DNA from: Bryobacterales bacterium
GTDB taxonomy: Bacteria > Acidobacteriota > Terriglobia > Bryobacterales > Bryobacteraceae
NCBI GenBank assembly: GCA_003135055.1
Contig: PLDF01000373.1
Location: forward strand, 28,644 to 92,643
Length of the DNA stretch: 64,000 nt
Reading direction: 5' to 3'
In this document: in pieces, positions 17,189-25,445 of the stretch
Layout of the letters: the number at the start of each line of letters is the position of its first letter
Numbering within the stretch: position 1 is the first letter of the stretch
Notes under the pieces: model-generated
The model's database searches: none
What the model saw: only the letters and a program-made list of their open reading frames with translations
What the model was told of the DNA's origin: nothing
Translations under genes and position numbers: made by a program

Positions 17189-17937
17189 AGCGTCCTTTGG
17201 ACCCCGGCTCGCTGCTGGTTATTATTCCGGCATTCAACGAGGAAGGCGCCATAGCCCTCGTGGTTCGTTCCGTCTTGCGTCACGTACCCGATACGCCGGT
17301 GCTGGTGATCGACGACTCATCGACGGACGGCACCAGAGCGGCGGCGCGAGCGGCCGGCGCCGAGATGCTCTGCCTGCCGCATCATCTGGGGCTGGGCGGC
17401 GCCGTCCAGGCGGGCTATAAGCTGGCATTCGAGCTGGGTTTCGAGTATGTCATCCGCGTGGATGGCGACGGCCAGCACAACGCCGCCGATATCCCGCGAA
17501 TCTTTGAAGCGCTCAAGACCTCGGGCTGCGAAATGATCATTGGGTCGCGCTTTGTGGAAGGCGCCGGCTCGTCGTCAAGCTTCGCGCGCACGCTGGGCAT
17601 CCGTTTCTTTCGCGCGGTGCTTCGCCCCATCCTCGGGAAACGGGTTCACGACCCGACTTCGGGCTTCGTGGGCGTCAACCGGCGCGCGCTGGAGGTCTTC
17701 AGCCACAGCTTTCCGCTGGAATATCCGGAGATCGAGGCGCTGGTGGTGCTGCAGCGCCGGCGCTTCCGCTTTCAGGAGGTGCCTTGCAAGATGTATCGGC
17801 GCGTGGCGGGGCGTTCTTCCATCACCAGGCTGAAATCGTTCTACTATATAGCCCATGTGCTTCTGGGCGTGTTCATGAACGTGCTGAAATACGAACGCCG
17901 GTCGCGACGCGGCTCCGATGCTGGGGCTGGAGGATAA
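17185..17937 (+). CDS. DPM1-like family 2 glycosyltransferase (polyprenyl-phosphate sugar synthase)
   Basis: 250 residues; the GTG start overlaps the previous stop by four bases. 'LVIIPAFNEEGAIALVVRSVL', 'VLVIDDSSTDGTRAAARAAGAE', 'YVIRVDGDGQHNAADIPRI' (DGDGQH) and 'DPTSGFVGVNRRALEVF' are signatures of dolichyl/undecaprenyl-phosphate mannose or glucose synthases. It has no C-terminal membrane helices, so it would work at the membrane surface, charging polyprenyl phosphate with a hexose. A DUF2304 protein, the usual neighbour of such enzymes, follows after a 348-bp insertion. The GT-C protein beyond it would be the lipid-linked sugar user. Confidence 0.87.
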   Translation: MKRPLDPGSLLVIIPAFNEEGAIALVVRSVLRHVPDTPVLVIDDSSTDGTRAAARAAGAEMLCLPHHLGLGGAVQAGYKLAFELGFEYVIRVDGDGQHNAADIPRIFEALKTSGCEMIIGSRFVEGAGSSSSFARTLGIRFFRAVLRPILGKRVHDPTSGFVGVNRRALEVFSHSFPLEYPEIEALVVLQRRRFRFQEVPCKMYRRVAGRSSITRLKSFYYIAHVLLGVFMNVLKYERRSRRGSDAGAGG

Positions 17938-18290
17938 ATGGATCAACGCATTGTGGGGCGGACCCCCTGGTCACTCCCCTGGTCCGCGCGGGTCCCCTGG
18001 ACCTCTTCGCGCAGCCAAATCTGCCCAGTGCAGTACCTGAATGACCGACCAGGGGGTCGGCGGCGGATTAGTAAGATGACCGCGCGGCCTTGCGCTCTTG
18101 TCGACAACCACTCCCTTACGGTCGTGGCTCCGTTCGGAGCCGCGCGCGTCAGCAAGCGGTCTTTTGGTAGCACCAAATCTCGCGCTCGGAGAACCAGCAC
18201 TACTACCCATGCCGAACACCGGAATTGTGGGCCAAGTAAGTGGCATGGGCCGAAGCGCCTGCCCCATTTTGGCGCGGGAGGATAAATGGA
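17929..18290 (+). repeat. 334-bp inserted element flanked by a 14-bp direct repeat
   Basis: GGAGGATAAATGGA occurs at 17929-17942, over the end of the DPM1-like gene, and again at 18277-18290, over the ribosome site and start of the DUF2304 gene. The 334 bases between carry a perfect 12-bp inverted repeat (GACCCCCTGGTC at 17961, GACCAGGGGGTC at 18047) and a family A palindrome. Without the insert, the two genes would be separated only by the stop/RBS/ATG overlap. The layout is that of a small non-autonomous element with target duplication, or of a recombination duplicate. The 115-aa ORF across it is not a gene. Confidence 0.6.
18108..18195 (+). repeat. Family A palindromic repeat, copy 3 (extended form)
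   Basis: CCACTCCCTTACGGTCGTGGCTCCGTTCGGAGCC is followed by GCGCGCGTCAGCAAGCGGT, then TTTTGGTAGCACCAAATCTCGCGC and CGGAGAACC. The extra 3' part, GCACC(A/G)AATCTCGCG...CGGAGAACC, is shared with the copy at 42158, so the full repeat is at least 88 bp long. Confidence 0.85.
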
Positions 18291-18639
18291 CCGACTCTTA
18301 AACGTCACGACTGCCGTCAGCATTGTCCTGCTGCTGATGGTGCTGGTTTCCATCCGCCGCGCGCATATCCGCGTCGAGTATTCCATGAGCTGGCTGTTTG
18401 CGGCATGCGGTTTGCTGGCGCTTTCGCGGTGCAGGCCGGCGCTCAATTTCGTGGCGAGCCGTATCGGCCTGGGCGCCGATTCCCCGCTGGCGCTGTTTTT
18501 GATAGGCGGCTCGGTGTTTCTGATTATGTTTTTCCGCTACTCGATCATCGTGTCTCACCTGCGCGACGATAATATCGCCCTGGCGCAGCGCGTTGCGATT
18601 CTCGAGTTCCATATTCGCAATTCAGGCAACCATGGGTAA
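18286..18639 (+). CDS. DUF2304 small membrane protein
   Basis: 117 residues, with GGAGG 5 bases before ATG. Three hydrophobic segments (about residues 6-24, 34-50 and 64-84: 'AVSIVLLLMVLVSIRR', 'SWLFAACGLLALSR', 'ALFLIGGSVFLIMFFRYSIIV') are followed by a short coiled coil ('RDDNIALAQRVAILEFHIRN'). This is the DUF2304 pattern, usually encoded next to DPM1-like glycosyltransferases and thought to help membrane anchoring of the lipid-linked sugar step. That coupling is inferred from gene neighbourhood in this family. Five bases separate it from the next gene. Confidence 0.8.
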   Translation: MDRLLNVTTAVSIVLLLMVLVSIRRAHIRVEYSMSWLFAACGLLALSRCRPALNFVASRIGLGADSPLALFLIGGSVFLIMFFRYSIIVSHLRDDNIALAQRVAILEFHIRNSGNHG

Positions 18640-18644
18640 TAGAC

Positions 18645-20387
18645 ATGGCTAAAAAGCACGCACCCGCGCGCGCTTCGCAACCGCCCGCATCCAAAGCGGC
18701 TGTTGCGCCCGCGCGATGGCCGGTCTTCGCCGCGTTTGCGGCCGCGCTCGCCGTGGTGTTATGGGCCTACGGCCCGGCGTTTCACGGTCCATTTCTATTC
18801 GACGACACGACCTTACCCTTTGCCTTGCCCGGCTTCGCCGATCCGCTGATCACCTGGATCCGCAGCGACCGCCCGGTGCTCATGTTCACCTACTGGTTGA
18901 ACGCGCGGATCTCGGGGAGCGACCCGTATTCCTACCACGTCTTTAACCTTGCCATTCACTGCGTTACCAGCGCGCTGGTTTTCGCGATCGTGCGCCGGTT
19001 TCTGGAATGGTCCGGTGTGGAAGCCCGGCGGCGCGAGCTGCTGGCGGCTTTTTCGGGGCTGCTCTTCCTGCTGCATCCCGCGCAATCGGAAGCGGTGGCC
19101 TATCTTGCGGGCCGGTCGGAAGCGCTGAGCGTGATGCTGGCATTCGCCGCATTTGCCGTCTTTATCTACCGCCGCCAGACACGGGTGGGCTGGTGGACGG
19201 CGCTTGCCGTGATGCTTCTTTTCGTGGCCTCGCTGCTCACCAAGCAGCAAACTATCGCGCTGCCGGCGCTGCTGCTGCTCACCGATTTCTGGTGGAACCC
19301 CGGCTTCTCATTGCAGGGAATCCGCGCGAACTGGAAGCTGTATGCGCCGCTCGCGCTCGGCTCCGCGGCGGGCATCGCGTTCTTCTGGCGCCTGATAACT
19401 ACCGCGACCACGGCTGGCTTCGGGCTCAAGGACCTCACCTGGTATCAATACTTTTTCACCGAGTGCCGCGCCCTTTTCGTCTATCTCCGCGAATTCGTTT
19501 TGCCTTTCGGCCTCACCGCCGATTGGGATTTTCCTATCTCCAGGACCATCCTCGATCGCGGCGCGGTTTTCGGGCTGGCCGCGTTGCTGGCGCTGGCTGC
19601 CGCCGCATGGCATTACCGGCGGCGCTACCCGCTGGCGGCGTTCGGTTTCTTTACGTTCCTGGTGGCGATGGCGCCCACCTCTTCGATTCTGCCCATTCGC
19701 GACCCCATCGCGGAATACCGCCTTTACTTCGGTATTCTGGGCCTGATTCTGGCCGCGGCCGGCCTGCTGAGCCGGGTCAAATTACCGCGCGCTACGCTGG
19801 CCGCCGCCTGTGGTGCGGTGCTGCTGATTTTCGCCGTGGCCACGCACGCACGGGCAGAAGTCTGGGGGAATGCCATCGCGCTTTGGCAGGACACCGTGGA
19901 AAAATCGCCGGACAAAGCCCGCGCCCACTTTCAACTCGCCAGCGCTTACGCCGACGCCGGCGAATGCGAACAGGCCTCCGCCGAGTACGAGAAGACTGCG
20001 CGCTTTCCGCCGGTGGACTATAGGCTCCCCGACCTATTGGTGGATTGGGGCCTCGCTCTCGAATGCGCCGGGCAGCAGCAGCCGGCGCTTGACAAACTTC
20101 GCGCAGCGGCAGCGATGGAGCCGACGGCGCATGTTTACACGCAAATCGCCAAGGTGTATGGGGAGCATTCGCAATGGAGCGAAGCCCTGGACGCGCTTGC
20201 CGAAGCGCAAAAGATCGACGCCAGTTTCGCCCCCATCTACGCCTACAAGGGCATCATCGACTACCAGACCAACCGCTTCGCCGAGGCGATCGCGGAATAT
20301 CGGCACGCGCTGGCGCTTGACCCAAGGCTCGAACCGGCCAAGACGGGGATGGCTGCGGCGCAGCAGCGCCTCGCGGCCGGACGCTGA
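18645..20387 (+). CDS. TMTC/PMT-like GT-C membrane glycosyltransferase with C-terminal TPRs
   Basis: 580 residues. After a basic Ala/Pro-rich N-terminus, about ten transmembrane segments occupy residues 25-410. The first loop 'GPAFHGPFLFDDTTLPF' carries the acidic DD typical of GT-C enzymes in the TMTC/O-mannosyltransferase group, and 'YHVFNLAIHCVTSALVF' and 'LLFLLHPAQSEAVAYLAGRSE' match the same family. Residues 430-575 are TPR repeats ('ARAHFQLASAYADAGECEQASAEYEKTA', 'IYAYKGIIDYQTNRFAEAIAEYRHAL'). It probably moves a sugar from polyprenyl phosphate onto exported proteins or glycans on the outer face of the inner membrane. The DPM1-like protein upstream is a candidate donor synthase. Confidence 0.82.
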   Translation: MAKKHAPARASQPPASKAAVAPARWPVFAAFAAALAVVLWAYGPAFHGPFLFDDTTLPFALPGFADPLITWIRSDRPVLMFTYWLNARISGSDPYSYHVFNLAIHCVTSALVFAIVRRFLEWSGVEARRRELLAAFSGLLFLLHPAQSEAVAYLAGRSEALSVMLAFAAFAVFIYRRQTRVGWWTALAVMLLFVASLLTKQQTIALPALLLLTDFWWNPGFSLQGIRANWKLYAPLALGSAAGIAFFWRLITTATTAGFGLKDLTWYQYFFTECRALFVYLREFVLPFGLTADWDFPISRTILDRGAVFGLAALLALAAAAWHYRRRYPLAAFGFFTFLVAMAPTSSILPIRDPIAEYRLYFGILGLILAAAGLLSRVKLPRATLAAACGAVLLIFAVATHARAEVWGNAIALWQDTVEKSPDKARAHFQLASAYADAGECEQASAEYEKTARFPPVDYRLPDLLVDWGLALECAGQQQPALDKLRAAAAMEPTAHVYTQIAKVYGEHSQWSEALDALAEAQKIDASFAPIYAYKGIIDYQTNRFAEAIAEYRHALALDPRLEPAKTGMAAAQQRLAAGR

Positions 20388-20388
20388 G

Positions 20389-21660
20389 ATGCCTAAGTGG
20401 GACAGGCCTCCCGGCCTGTCGTTGCCTGGTCCGCCGCCGGGCCCGCCGGCGAATCCGCCTGACAGGCCAGGAGGCCAACCGTCGGCGAATCCGCCTGACA
20501 GGCCAGGAGGCCAGCCTTCCCTGGGTCCGCTGGACAGGCCGGGAGGCCTGTCCTACAAGATCGGCGTCAATGCGCTCTATCTGATCCCCGGCGGGGTGGG
20601 TGGCACGGAGATTTACCTGCGCGCGCTGCTTCCGGCGCTGGCGGAAATCGACAAGGTGAACCAATATTTCGTTTTCACCAACCGGGAAACCGGCGCCGAT
20701 CTGGTTCCCGCGGCGCCCAATTTCATCCACGCGCTGCAACCGGTTCGCGCGACGTCGCGGCCGGCGCGAATTCTGTGGGAGCAGACGGCTTTGCCTTTGG
20801 CGGCCGCGCGGCTGCGCCTCGATGCGATGTTGAATCCGGGCTTCACGGCGCCGCTCTTTTGTCCGTGTCCGCAGGTGACGGTGTTTCACGACCTGCAGCA
20901 TAAGCGCCATCCCGAATACTTCCGCTGGTTCGACCGGCCGTTCTGGCGGTTCTTCCTCTACTGGGCGGCGCGGCGGTCGAAAGCTCTGATTGCGGTTTCC
21001 AGCGCCACTGCCGCCGACTTGCGCCGGTTCTATCCGCGCCTGCCCGCATCGAAAATCCACGTAGTGCCGCACGGCGTCGATCCCGTTTTCGCGGGAATTC
21101 GCACGCGGCGGAATCCGCAGCCGTTCCTGCTGGCCGTTTCGACGCTCCACCCGCACAAGAATCTCGACGGGCTGTTGCGCGCGTTTGCGCTTTTCCGGCG
21201 CCGGCGCCCGGATATGCGATTAGTGGTTTGCGGCATGCACGGATTCGCGACCGGTCCGCTGCACGAGTTACGGCGATCTCTCGGTCTCGAAGAAGCCGTC
21301 GAATTCCCGGGCTGGATTCCGCGCGATGGGCTCTACGATCTTTACGCCCGCGCCTGGGCTTTCATTTATCCCTCGCGCTTCGAGGGCTTTGGCCTGCCGA
21401 TTCCGGAAGCCATGGCGGCGGGGATACCGATGGCGTGTTCCGATGTAGAACCCATGTCCGGCCTGGCGGGCGATGCGGCAGTGAAGTTCGACCCGGAGGA
21501 CGTGGATGCCATCGCCGCGGCGATGCTCCGGCTGACGGAGGACGAAGCCCTGCGGGCGCGGCTGGCCGAGGCCGGTCCGCGGCAGGCGGCGAAGTTTTCC
21601 TGGAAGGCGGCGGCGGAAGGCACGCTGGAGACGCTGCGCGGGGCGATGGAGAAGCTCTAA
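20389..21660 (+). CDS. GT4 glycosyltransferase with repeat-derived Pro/Gly-rich N-terminus
   Basis: 423 residues from ATG 20389, one base after the previous stop. Residues 1-60 are low-complexity ('MPKWDRPPGLSLPGPPPG', 'PPDRPGGQPS' twice, 'DRPGGLSYK') and are encoded by four in-frame family B palindromes. From residue 62 a normal GT4 fold starts, 'IGVNALYLIPGGVGGTEIYLRALLPAL', with donor-site motifs 'LLAVSTLHPHKNLDGLLRAF' and 'YPSRFEGFGLPIPEAMAAGIPMACSD' (EX7E type). It transfers a sugar from a nucleotide donor to a surface glycan. No in-frame ATG lies between the repeats and the fold, so the repeat region is probably translated. Confidence 0.88.
   Translation: MPKWDRPPGLSLPGPPPGPPANPPDRPGGQPSANPPDRPGGQPSLGPLDRPGGLSYKIGVNALYLIPGGVGGTEIYLRALLPALAEIDKVNQYFVFTNRETGADLVPAAPNFIHALQPVRATSRPARILWEQTALPLAAARLRLDAMLNPGFTAPLFCPCPQVTVFHDLQHKRHPEYFRWFDRPFWRFFLYWAARRSKALIAVSSATAADLRRFYPRLPASKIHVVPHGVDPVFAGIRTRRNPQPFLLAVSTLHPHKNLDGLLRAFALFRRRRPDMRLVVCGMHGFATGPLHELRRSLGLEEAVEFPGWIPRDGLYDLYARAWAFIYPSRFEGFGLPIPEAMAAGIPMACSDVEPMSGLAGDAAVKFDPEDVDAIAAAMLRLTEDEALRARLAEAGPRQAAKFSWKAAAEGTLETLRGAMEKL
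20401..20552. repeat. Family B palindrome array inside the GT4 coding sequence
   Basis: Four copies: GACAGGCCTCCCGGCCTGTC at 20401, GACAGGCCAGGAGGCC at 20461 and 20497, and GACAGGCCGGGAGGCCTGTC at 20533. The spacings are 60, 36 and 36 bases, all multiples of three, so every copy is read in the same frame with no stop codon. The middle two copies, with their GGCGAATCCGCCT flanks, form a tandem 36-bp unit. Confidence 0.9.
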
Positions 21661-21693
21661 TCGTAGGGTGGAAGTCGCGTTGAGCCGGGAAGC

Positions 21694-21921
21694 CTAGCCT
21701 GCCTTCTCTCCAGAGGTCTCGCGGCTGGAGGCCCGTCTTTTTTGAAATTCTCGCAAGGATGGCGGCCCCAAGTTCCTCGGAATCGTGGAACGAGAATGGA
21801 TAGTAAGCCCACCCATCCTTTTTCTGATTTTGTGGGATCCCACCGTGCGGTCATGCCGCCACCCGATTCGCTTCAGGGCGGCGAATACTCGACGCGCCTT
21901 CGCCGAAGGCCAGGAGCTCAT
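21694..21921 (-). pseudogene. hicA: HicA-type mRNA interferase toxin, frameshifted
   Basis: Starts [20 protein letters not shown] and keeps the HicA core 'IGWRHDRTVGSHKI' with its catalytic His. The frame then changes within a run of five A. Reading the other frame after KIRK gives 'KDGWAYYPFSFHDSEELGAAILARISKKTGLQPRDL', a clear match to the HicA C-terminal half. One added A (six instead of five) would restore a complete HicA. In the present frame the ORF runs to 75 residues of unrelated tail. Its ATG overlaps the stop of hicB (ATGA). It is either an inactivated toxin or an assembly indel. Confidence 0.75.
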
Positions 21922-22124
21922 GCGGCAACGTCGAACACCGCGTTCTTCGAATCGGGAGGCAGCTCGCCATGAGCGATGCGGTCGAGAACAATCTCCTGCG
22001 CGGCCGACTGAGCTCGTTGAATCGCATCCTGCTTCGAGTCCCCGTATACAAGGATATTTAATTCTGGCACTTCGGCGATCCAACGACCGTCAACTTCGCG
22101 ATCGAGCTCGATGGTGAGCTTCAT
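21918..22124 (-). CDS. hicB: HicB-family antitoxin
   Basis: 68 residues from [36 protein letters not shown], the partly folded RNase-H-like HicB domain; the ORF track begins 8 codons too early. Hallmarks are '[19 protein letters not shown]' and '[24 protein letters not shown]'. It would neutralise the HicA toxin encoded immediately downstream with an ATGA overlap. No DNA-binding domain (HTH/RHH) is attached, so this is the short HicB form. The order hicB-hicA is reversed from the E. coli operon but is common in this subfamily. Confidence 0.82.
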   Translation of the reverse strand: MKLTIELDREVDGRWIAEVPELNILVYGDSKQDAIQRAQSAAQEIVLDRIAHGELPPDSKNAVFDVAA

Positions 22125-22174
22125 AGCCACAGCGTACCACCGATCCACCGGCGCGGAGTGGAGAAGAGGAGTTT

Positions 22175-22264
22175 ATGGATCTGATTCATGGCGATGGCGC
22201 CATCTGGGCGGTTTCGCCGATGCAAACGGGAACGGGCTCGGACGGGCAGATTCTCTTCGCATGA
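22175..22264 (+). other. Possible 29-codon leader ORF before accB
   Basis: ATG 22175 has a strong GAGGAG site 5 bases upstream and opens a 29-residue ORF ([20 protein letters not shown]...). Its TGA overlaps an ATG at 22261 that is in frame with accB. The layout suggests either a translated leader coupled to accB or the remnant of another gene. I do not recognise the peptide. Confidence 0.35.
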
Positions 22265-22317
22265 CCACGTGGCCGCTGCCTCGTCCCATCCAATCGCACT
22301 CTGTTAACCTAACCTTT

Positions 22318-22827
22318 GTGACAATCGATGAAATACGCGAGTTGATCGCGCTCGCCAATGAGACTGGCGTAGCCGAACTCGAGGTGCAGCGGGGTGAAGA
22401 CCGCGTCCGCATCCGGCGGGCCGGGTTTGCCAATCCGCAGGAAATCGTGGCCGGGCCGATGGCCGGCGTTCACGCCGCCGCTCCTCCGGCTATTGCGGCT
22501 CCTCACGCGGCCCCTCAAGCGGCGCCTCAGACGGCGCTTCAGGCAGCCCACGAGCCAACCGCCAAGCCGGCTGGTCCCGACCCGGACCTCACCCTGGTCA
22601 AATCGCCCATCGTCGGCACTTTCTATGAATCGCCTTCTCCGGGCTCGGCGCCGTTTGTGCGCATGGGCGAGCGCATCCAACCCGGAAAAGTGCTGTGCAT
22701 TATCGAGTCCATGAAGCTCATGAATGAGATTGAGGCTGAGACATCGGGCATCGTGGAGAGCAGACTCGTGATGAACGGACAGCCGGTGGAGTACGGGGAG
22801 GCTCTTTTTGCCATCCGTGCGGTTTAA
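22318..22827 (+). CDS. accB: Biotin carboxyl carrier protein of acetyl-CoA carboxylase
   Basis: 169 residues if started at GTG 22318 ([33 protein letters not shown], where family members begin). ATG 22261 is in frame, is coupled to a leader ORF and would add 19 residues. The middle is an Ala/Pro-rich flexible linker ('[27 protein letters not shown]'). The C-terminal biotinyl domain carries '[15 protein letters not shown]', whose Lys is biotinylated. It carries CO2 between AccC and the carboxyltransferase in the first step of fatty-acid synthesis. Its end overlaps accC by 11 bases. Confidence 0.92.
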   Translation: MTIDEIRELIALANETGVAELEVQRGEDRVRIRRAGFANPQEIVAGPMAGVHAAAPPAIAAPHAAPQAAPQTALQAAHEPTAKPAGPDPDLTLVKSPIVGTFYESPSPGSAPFVRMGERIQPGKVLCIIESMKLMNEIEAETSGIVESRLVMNGQPVEYGEALFAIRAV

Positions 22828-24181
22828 GAAAGTCCTCATTGCCAACCGCGGGGAAATCGCAGTCCGCGTCATCAGCGCTTGCAAGGAATTGGAAATCCAG
22901 ACCGTCGCCGTCTATTCAGAGGCGGACCGCTACAGCTCCCATGTGCGTTTCGCGGACCAGGCCATCTGCATCGGCCCGGCAAAAAGTGCGCGCAGCTATC
23001 TGGACATTCCGTCGATCATCAGCGCCGCGGAAATCACCAATGTCGATGCCATCCACCCCGGGTATGGCTTCCTCAGCGAAAATGCCAATTTCGCCGAGGT
23101 GTGCGAAGCGTCCCACATCAAGTTTATCGGGCCCAATCCGGAAGTCATCCGGCTGATGGGAGTTAAGGAGCGCGCCCGCGCGTACATGCGGGAGATGGGC
23201 GTGCCGGTGCTTCCCGGATCGCCGGGAGTGATCGCCTCGCCCGAAGAGGCGCTGGCTATGGCGGCGCAGATCGGCTACCCGGTGATTTTGAAGGCGTCGG
23301 CGGGCGGCGGCGGGCGCGGCATGCGGGTGGTGACGGGCCCGGACGAAATACCGGCGCTCTACGCCCAGGCGCAGTCGGAAGCGGGTGCGGCGTTCAGCTC
23401 GGCGGACGTCTACCTGGAGAAGTTCATCGGCGCGCCCCGGCACATCGAATTTCAAGTGCTGGCCGACGAGCACGGCAAGGTCGAGATTCTAGGCGAGCGC
23501 GAATGCAGCATCCAGCGGCGGCATCAGAAGCTGGTGGAGGAAGCGCCCTCGCCCGCGGTAACGGACCAGCAACGGGCGCAGATTGGCGCCCTGCTGCGCA
23601 AAGCCATCTCCGCGGCGGGCTATACCAACGCGGGAACGGTGGAATTCCTGATGGACGAGAGCGGCAAGCTCTACTTCATCGAGGTGAACGCGCGCATTCA
23701 GGTGGAACACCCGGTGACGGAGTTCGTGACCGGCATCGATATGGTCAAGAGCCAGATCCGCATTGCGCAAGGCGAGCCGCTGAGCGAAGTGCTGCCCGGC
23801 CCCATTGAGATGCGCGGCCACTCGATCGAGTGCCGCATCAATGCCGAGAACCCGGACACATTCGTACCCTCGCCGGGGCGCATCACCGGGTTTCACGTGC
23901 CCGGCGGCAACGGAGTGCGCGTGGATACGTGGGCATACACGGATTGTGTGATTCCGCCGTTTTACGATTCGCTGGTGGCCAAGCTGATTACTTATGGCAG
24001 CGACCGCGGCGAAGCCATCCGGCGCATGCAGCGGGCGCTCAGCATGTTTATCGTGGAGGGAATCCACACCTCCATTCCGCTGCAGCAGCGGATTCTCGCC
24101 GACCCCGATTTTCAGGCGGGACGCTTCGATACGAACTTCATTAAGCGGTATATGCCCGTGAAGAGCGAGCCGGCAGGTTAG
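22817..24181 (+). CDS. accC: Biotin carboxylase subunit of acetyl-CoA carboxylase
   Basis: 454 residues from GTG 22817 ([24 protein letters not shown]), matching the family's usual [14 protein letters not shown] start better than the TTG 9 bases earlier. The ATP-grasp motifs are intact: '[14 protein letters not shown]' near residue 158, '[22 protein letters not shown]' near 225, '[20 protein letters not shown]' near 287 and '[13 protein letters not shown]' near 335. It carboxylates the biotin of AccB using bicarbonate and ATP. It forms the usual accBC operon. A copy of its first 78 codons occurs 2.4 kb downstream as a pseudogene. Confidence 0.95.
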   Translation: MRFKKVLIANRGEIAVRVISACKELEIQTVAVYSEADRYSSHVRFADQAICIGPAKSARSYLDIPSIISAAEITNVDAIHPGYGFLSENANFAEVCEASHIKFIGPNPEVIRLMGVKERARAYMREMGVPVLPGSPGVIASPEEALAMAAQIGYPVILKASAGGGGRGMRVVTGPDEIPALYAQAQSEAGAAFSSADVYLEKFIGAPRHIEFQVLADEHGKVEILGERECSIQRRHQKLVEEAPSPAVTDQQRAQIGALLRKAISAAGYTNAGTVEFLMDESGKLYFIEVNARIQVEHPVTEFVTGIDMVKSQIRIAQGEPLSEVLPGPIEMRGHSIECRINAENPDTFVPSPGRITGFHVPGGNGVRVDTWAYTDCVIPPFYDSLVAKLITYGSDRGEAIRRMQRALSMFIVEGIHTSIPLQQRILADPDFQAGRFDTNFIKRYMPVKSEPAG

Positions 24182-24286
24182 CGCCAATCCGATTCTGTAA
24201 GCAGGACGGTTTCATTATATCGGCAGGCCGTATGAAGGGCGGCGGCTCACGGAATCGGCTTGGGAGAGGCGCAAGGTTTTTCGTAT

Positions 24287-25030
24287 TCACTTTGTGACGA
24301 AATACCGATAACCGTCCCACTCCGGCGTCGCACTCTGATCGGGGCAAGCCCGGAGGAGCGTCGCGCCGGCATTCGCCAAGTCATCCTCGACGGTCTCGCG
24401 CGGTACGCCGTACATCTCGAGCACAAACGGATCACGGCGAATTCGCCTCCTCAAAAAGAGGTTGAGCCGATATCCAAAACGGCTCGCACGCGATCGGGAA
24501 CGCAATTTCGAAGGCACCTGGAAAACCGCAATTCCCCCGGGCCGGAGCACGCGGATGAACTCGGCGATGTATGCCCGCGCGTATTTTTCCGGGATGTGCT
24601 GTAACACGATATTGCAGTAAATCAGGTCGAAACCGTCGGGGCGTAACAAGCTCAGGTCGCTGCTATCGTTCAACAGAAACTGGCATCGGCCGTTGGCGAG
24701 ACTAAGCCTTCGCGCGGCTTCAAGCATCGAGGGTGCGATATCGATGCCGGTCACGGCATCGAACCACTCTGTTAATGCGAAGGTCAGCCGTCCGACGCCA
24801 CAGCCAAAATCGAGCGCCGCAGACCGGGATTTAGGATGGCCCATCCCTTCGAGCTTTCGCATTAAGTCCCTGACTTCATCCCTCCCAGTGGCAAAGAACT
24901 CGTCCGCACTCCAACCGCCATGGCGCTTTCGCGGGTCGCTGAGGATTGCCCAAAACGGATCGACTTGGCCAAGATGATTCCACTGCCACTGTTGTGATCG
25001 CAATTTCACTATGACCAATTCTATCTCCAC
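24287..25030 (-). CDS. Class I SAM-dependent methyltransferase
   Basis: 247 residues. Motif I '[20 protein letters not shown]' near residue 71, '[17 protein letters not shown]' (motif II) and '[40 protein letters not shown]' (motifs post-II and III) define a Rossmann methyltransferase of the Methyltransf_11/25 type. The N-terminus '[22 protein letters not shown]' resembles methyltransferases found with glycan or lipid modification genes. The acceptor is unknown. It is convergent with accC. Confidence 0.85.
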   Translation of the reverse strand: MEIELVIVKLRSQQWQWNHLGQVDPFWAILSDPRKRHGGWSADEFFATGRDEVRDLMRKLEGMGHPKSRSAALDFGCGVGRLTFALTEWFDAVTGIDIAPSMLEAARRLSLANGRCQFLLNDSSDLSLLRPDGFDLIYCNIVLQHIPEKYARAYIAEFIRVLRPGGIAVFQVPSKLRSRSRASRFGYRLNLFLRRRIRRDPFVLEMYGVPRETVEDDLANAGATLLRACPDQSATPEWDGYRYFVTK

Positions 25031-25210
25031 GCCTCGTCCGCCTGCCCGCGCGATCTTCTTTCACCATATGCGCCTGGTTACCAGATCTGGCGGAATCGGG
25101 AGCGCATCCACGCTCGAAGTTGTCCGCGCTGGCTGTCATCACCGGCAACGCGGCGAACGTGCGCCTTCCGCTTTCAATTGAAGGATCTCGCGCCGGCAAC
25201 CGATCTGGCG
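25031..25210. other. Intergenic spacer between methyltransferase and accC stub
   Basis: 180 bp with no gene seen. It joins the 5' side of the methyltransferase to the duplicated accC fragment and may contain the breakpoint of that duplication. Confidence 0.4.
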
Positions 25211-25445
25211 CGGCTTAAGAAAGTCCTCATTGCCAACCGCCGGGAAATCGCAGTCCGCGTCATCAGCGCTTGCAGGGAATTGGAAATTCAGACTGTCGCC
25301 GTCTATTCCGAGGCGGACCGCTAAAATTCCGGCGTGCGTTTCGCGGACCAGGCCATCTGCATCGGCCCGGCAAAAAGTACGCGCAGCCATCCGGACATTC
25401 CTTCGATCATCAGCGCCGCGGAAATCACCAATGTCGATGCCATCA
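25211..25445 (+). pseudogene. accC: Duplicated 5' fragment of accC
   Basis: The sequence CGGCTTAAGAAAGTCCTCAT onward is nearly identical to accC 22818-23053 across about 235 bases. It has a nonsense change (CGCTACAGC to CGCTAAAAT) at the codon after 'SEADR', plus scattered substitutions such as Ala to Thr and Tyr to His. The similarity stops abruptly at 'GATGCCATC', beside the decayed IS1380-like element. It is a dead, diverged duplicate, not a second biotin carboxylase. Confidence 0.92.

Noticed and set aside
17938-18285. 115-aa ORF across the insert between the GT2 and DUF2304 genes
   Set aside because: It reads through the inverted repeat and family A palindrome, has no family match, and its start is the duplicated RBS/ATG sequence.
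19870-20388. Upstream extension of the GT4 ORF to 19870
   Set aside because: This frame is antiphase to the TMTC-like gene; the real GT4 start is ATG 20389, just after its stop.
20254-21156. 300-aa minus-strand ORF over the GT4 gene
   Set aside because: Arg-rich antisense shadow of a well-supported gene.
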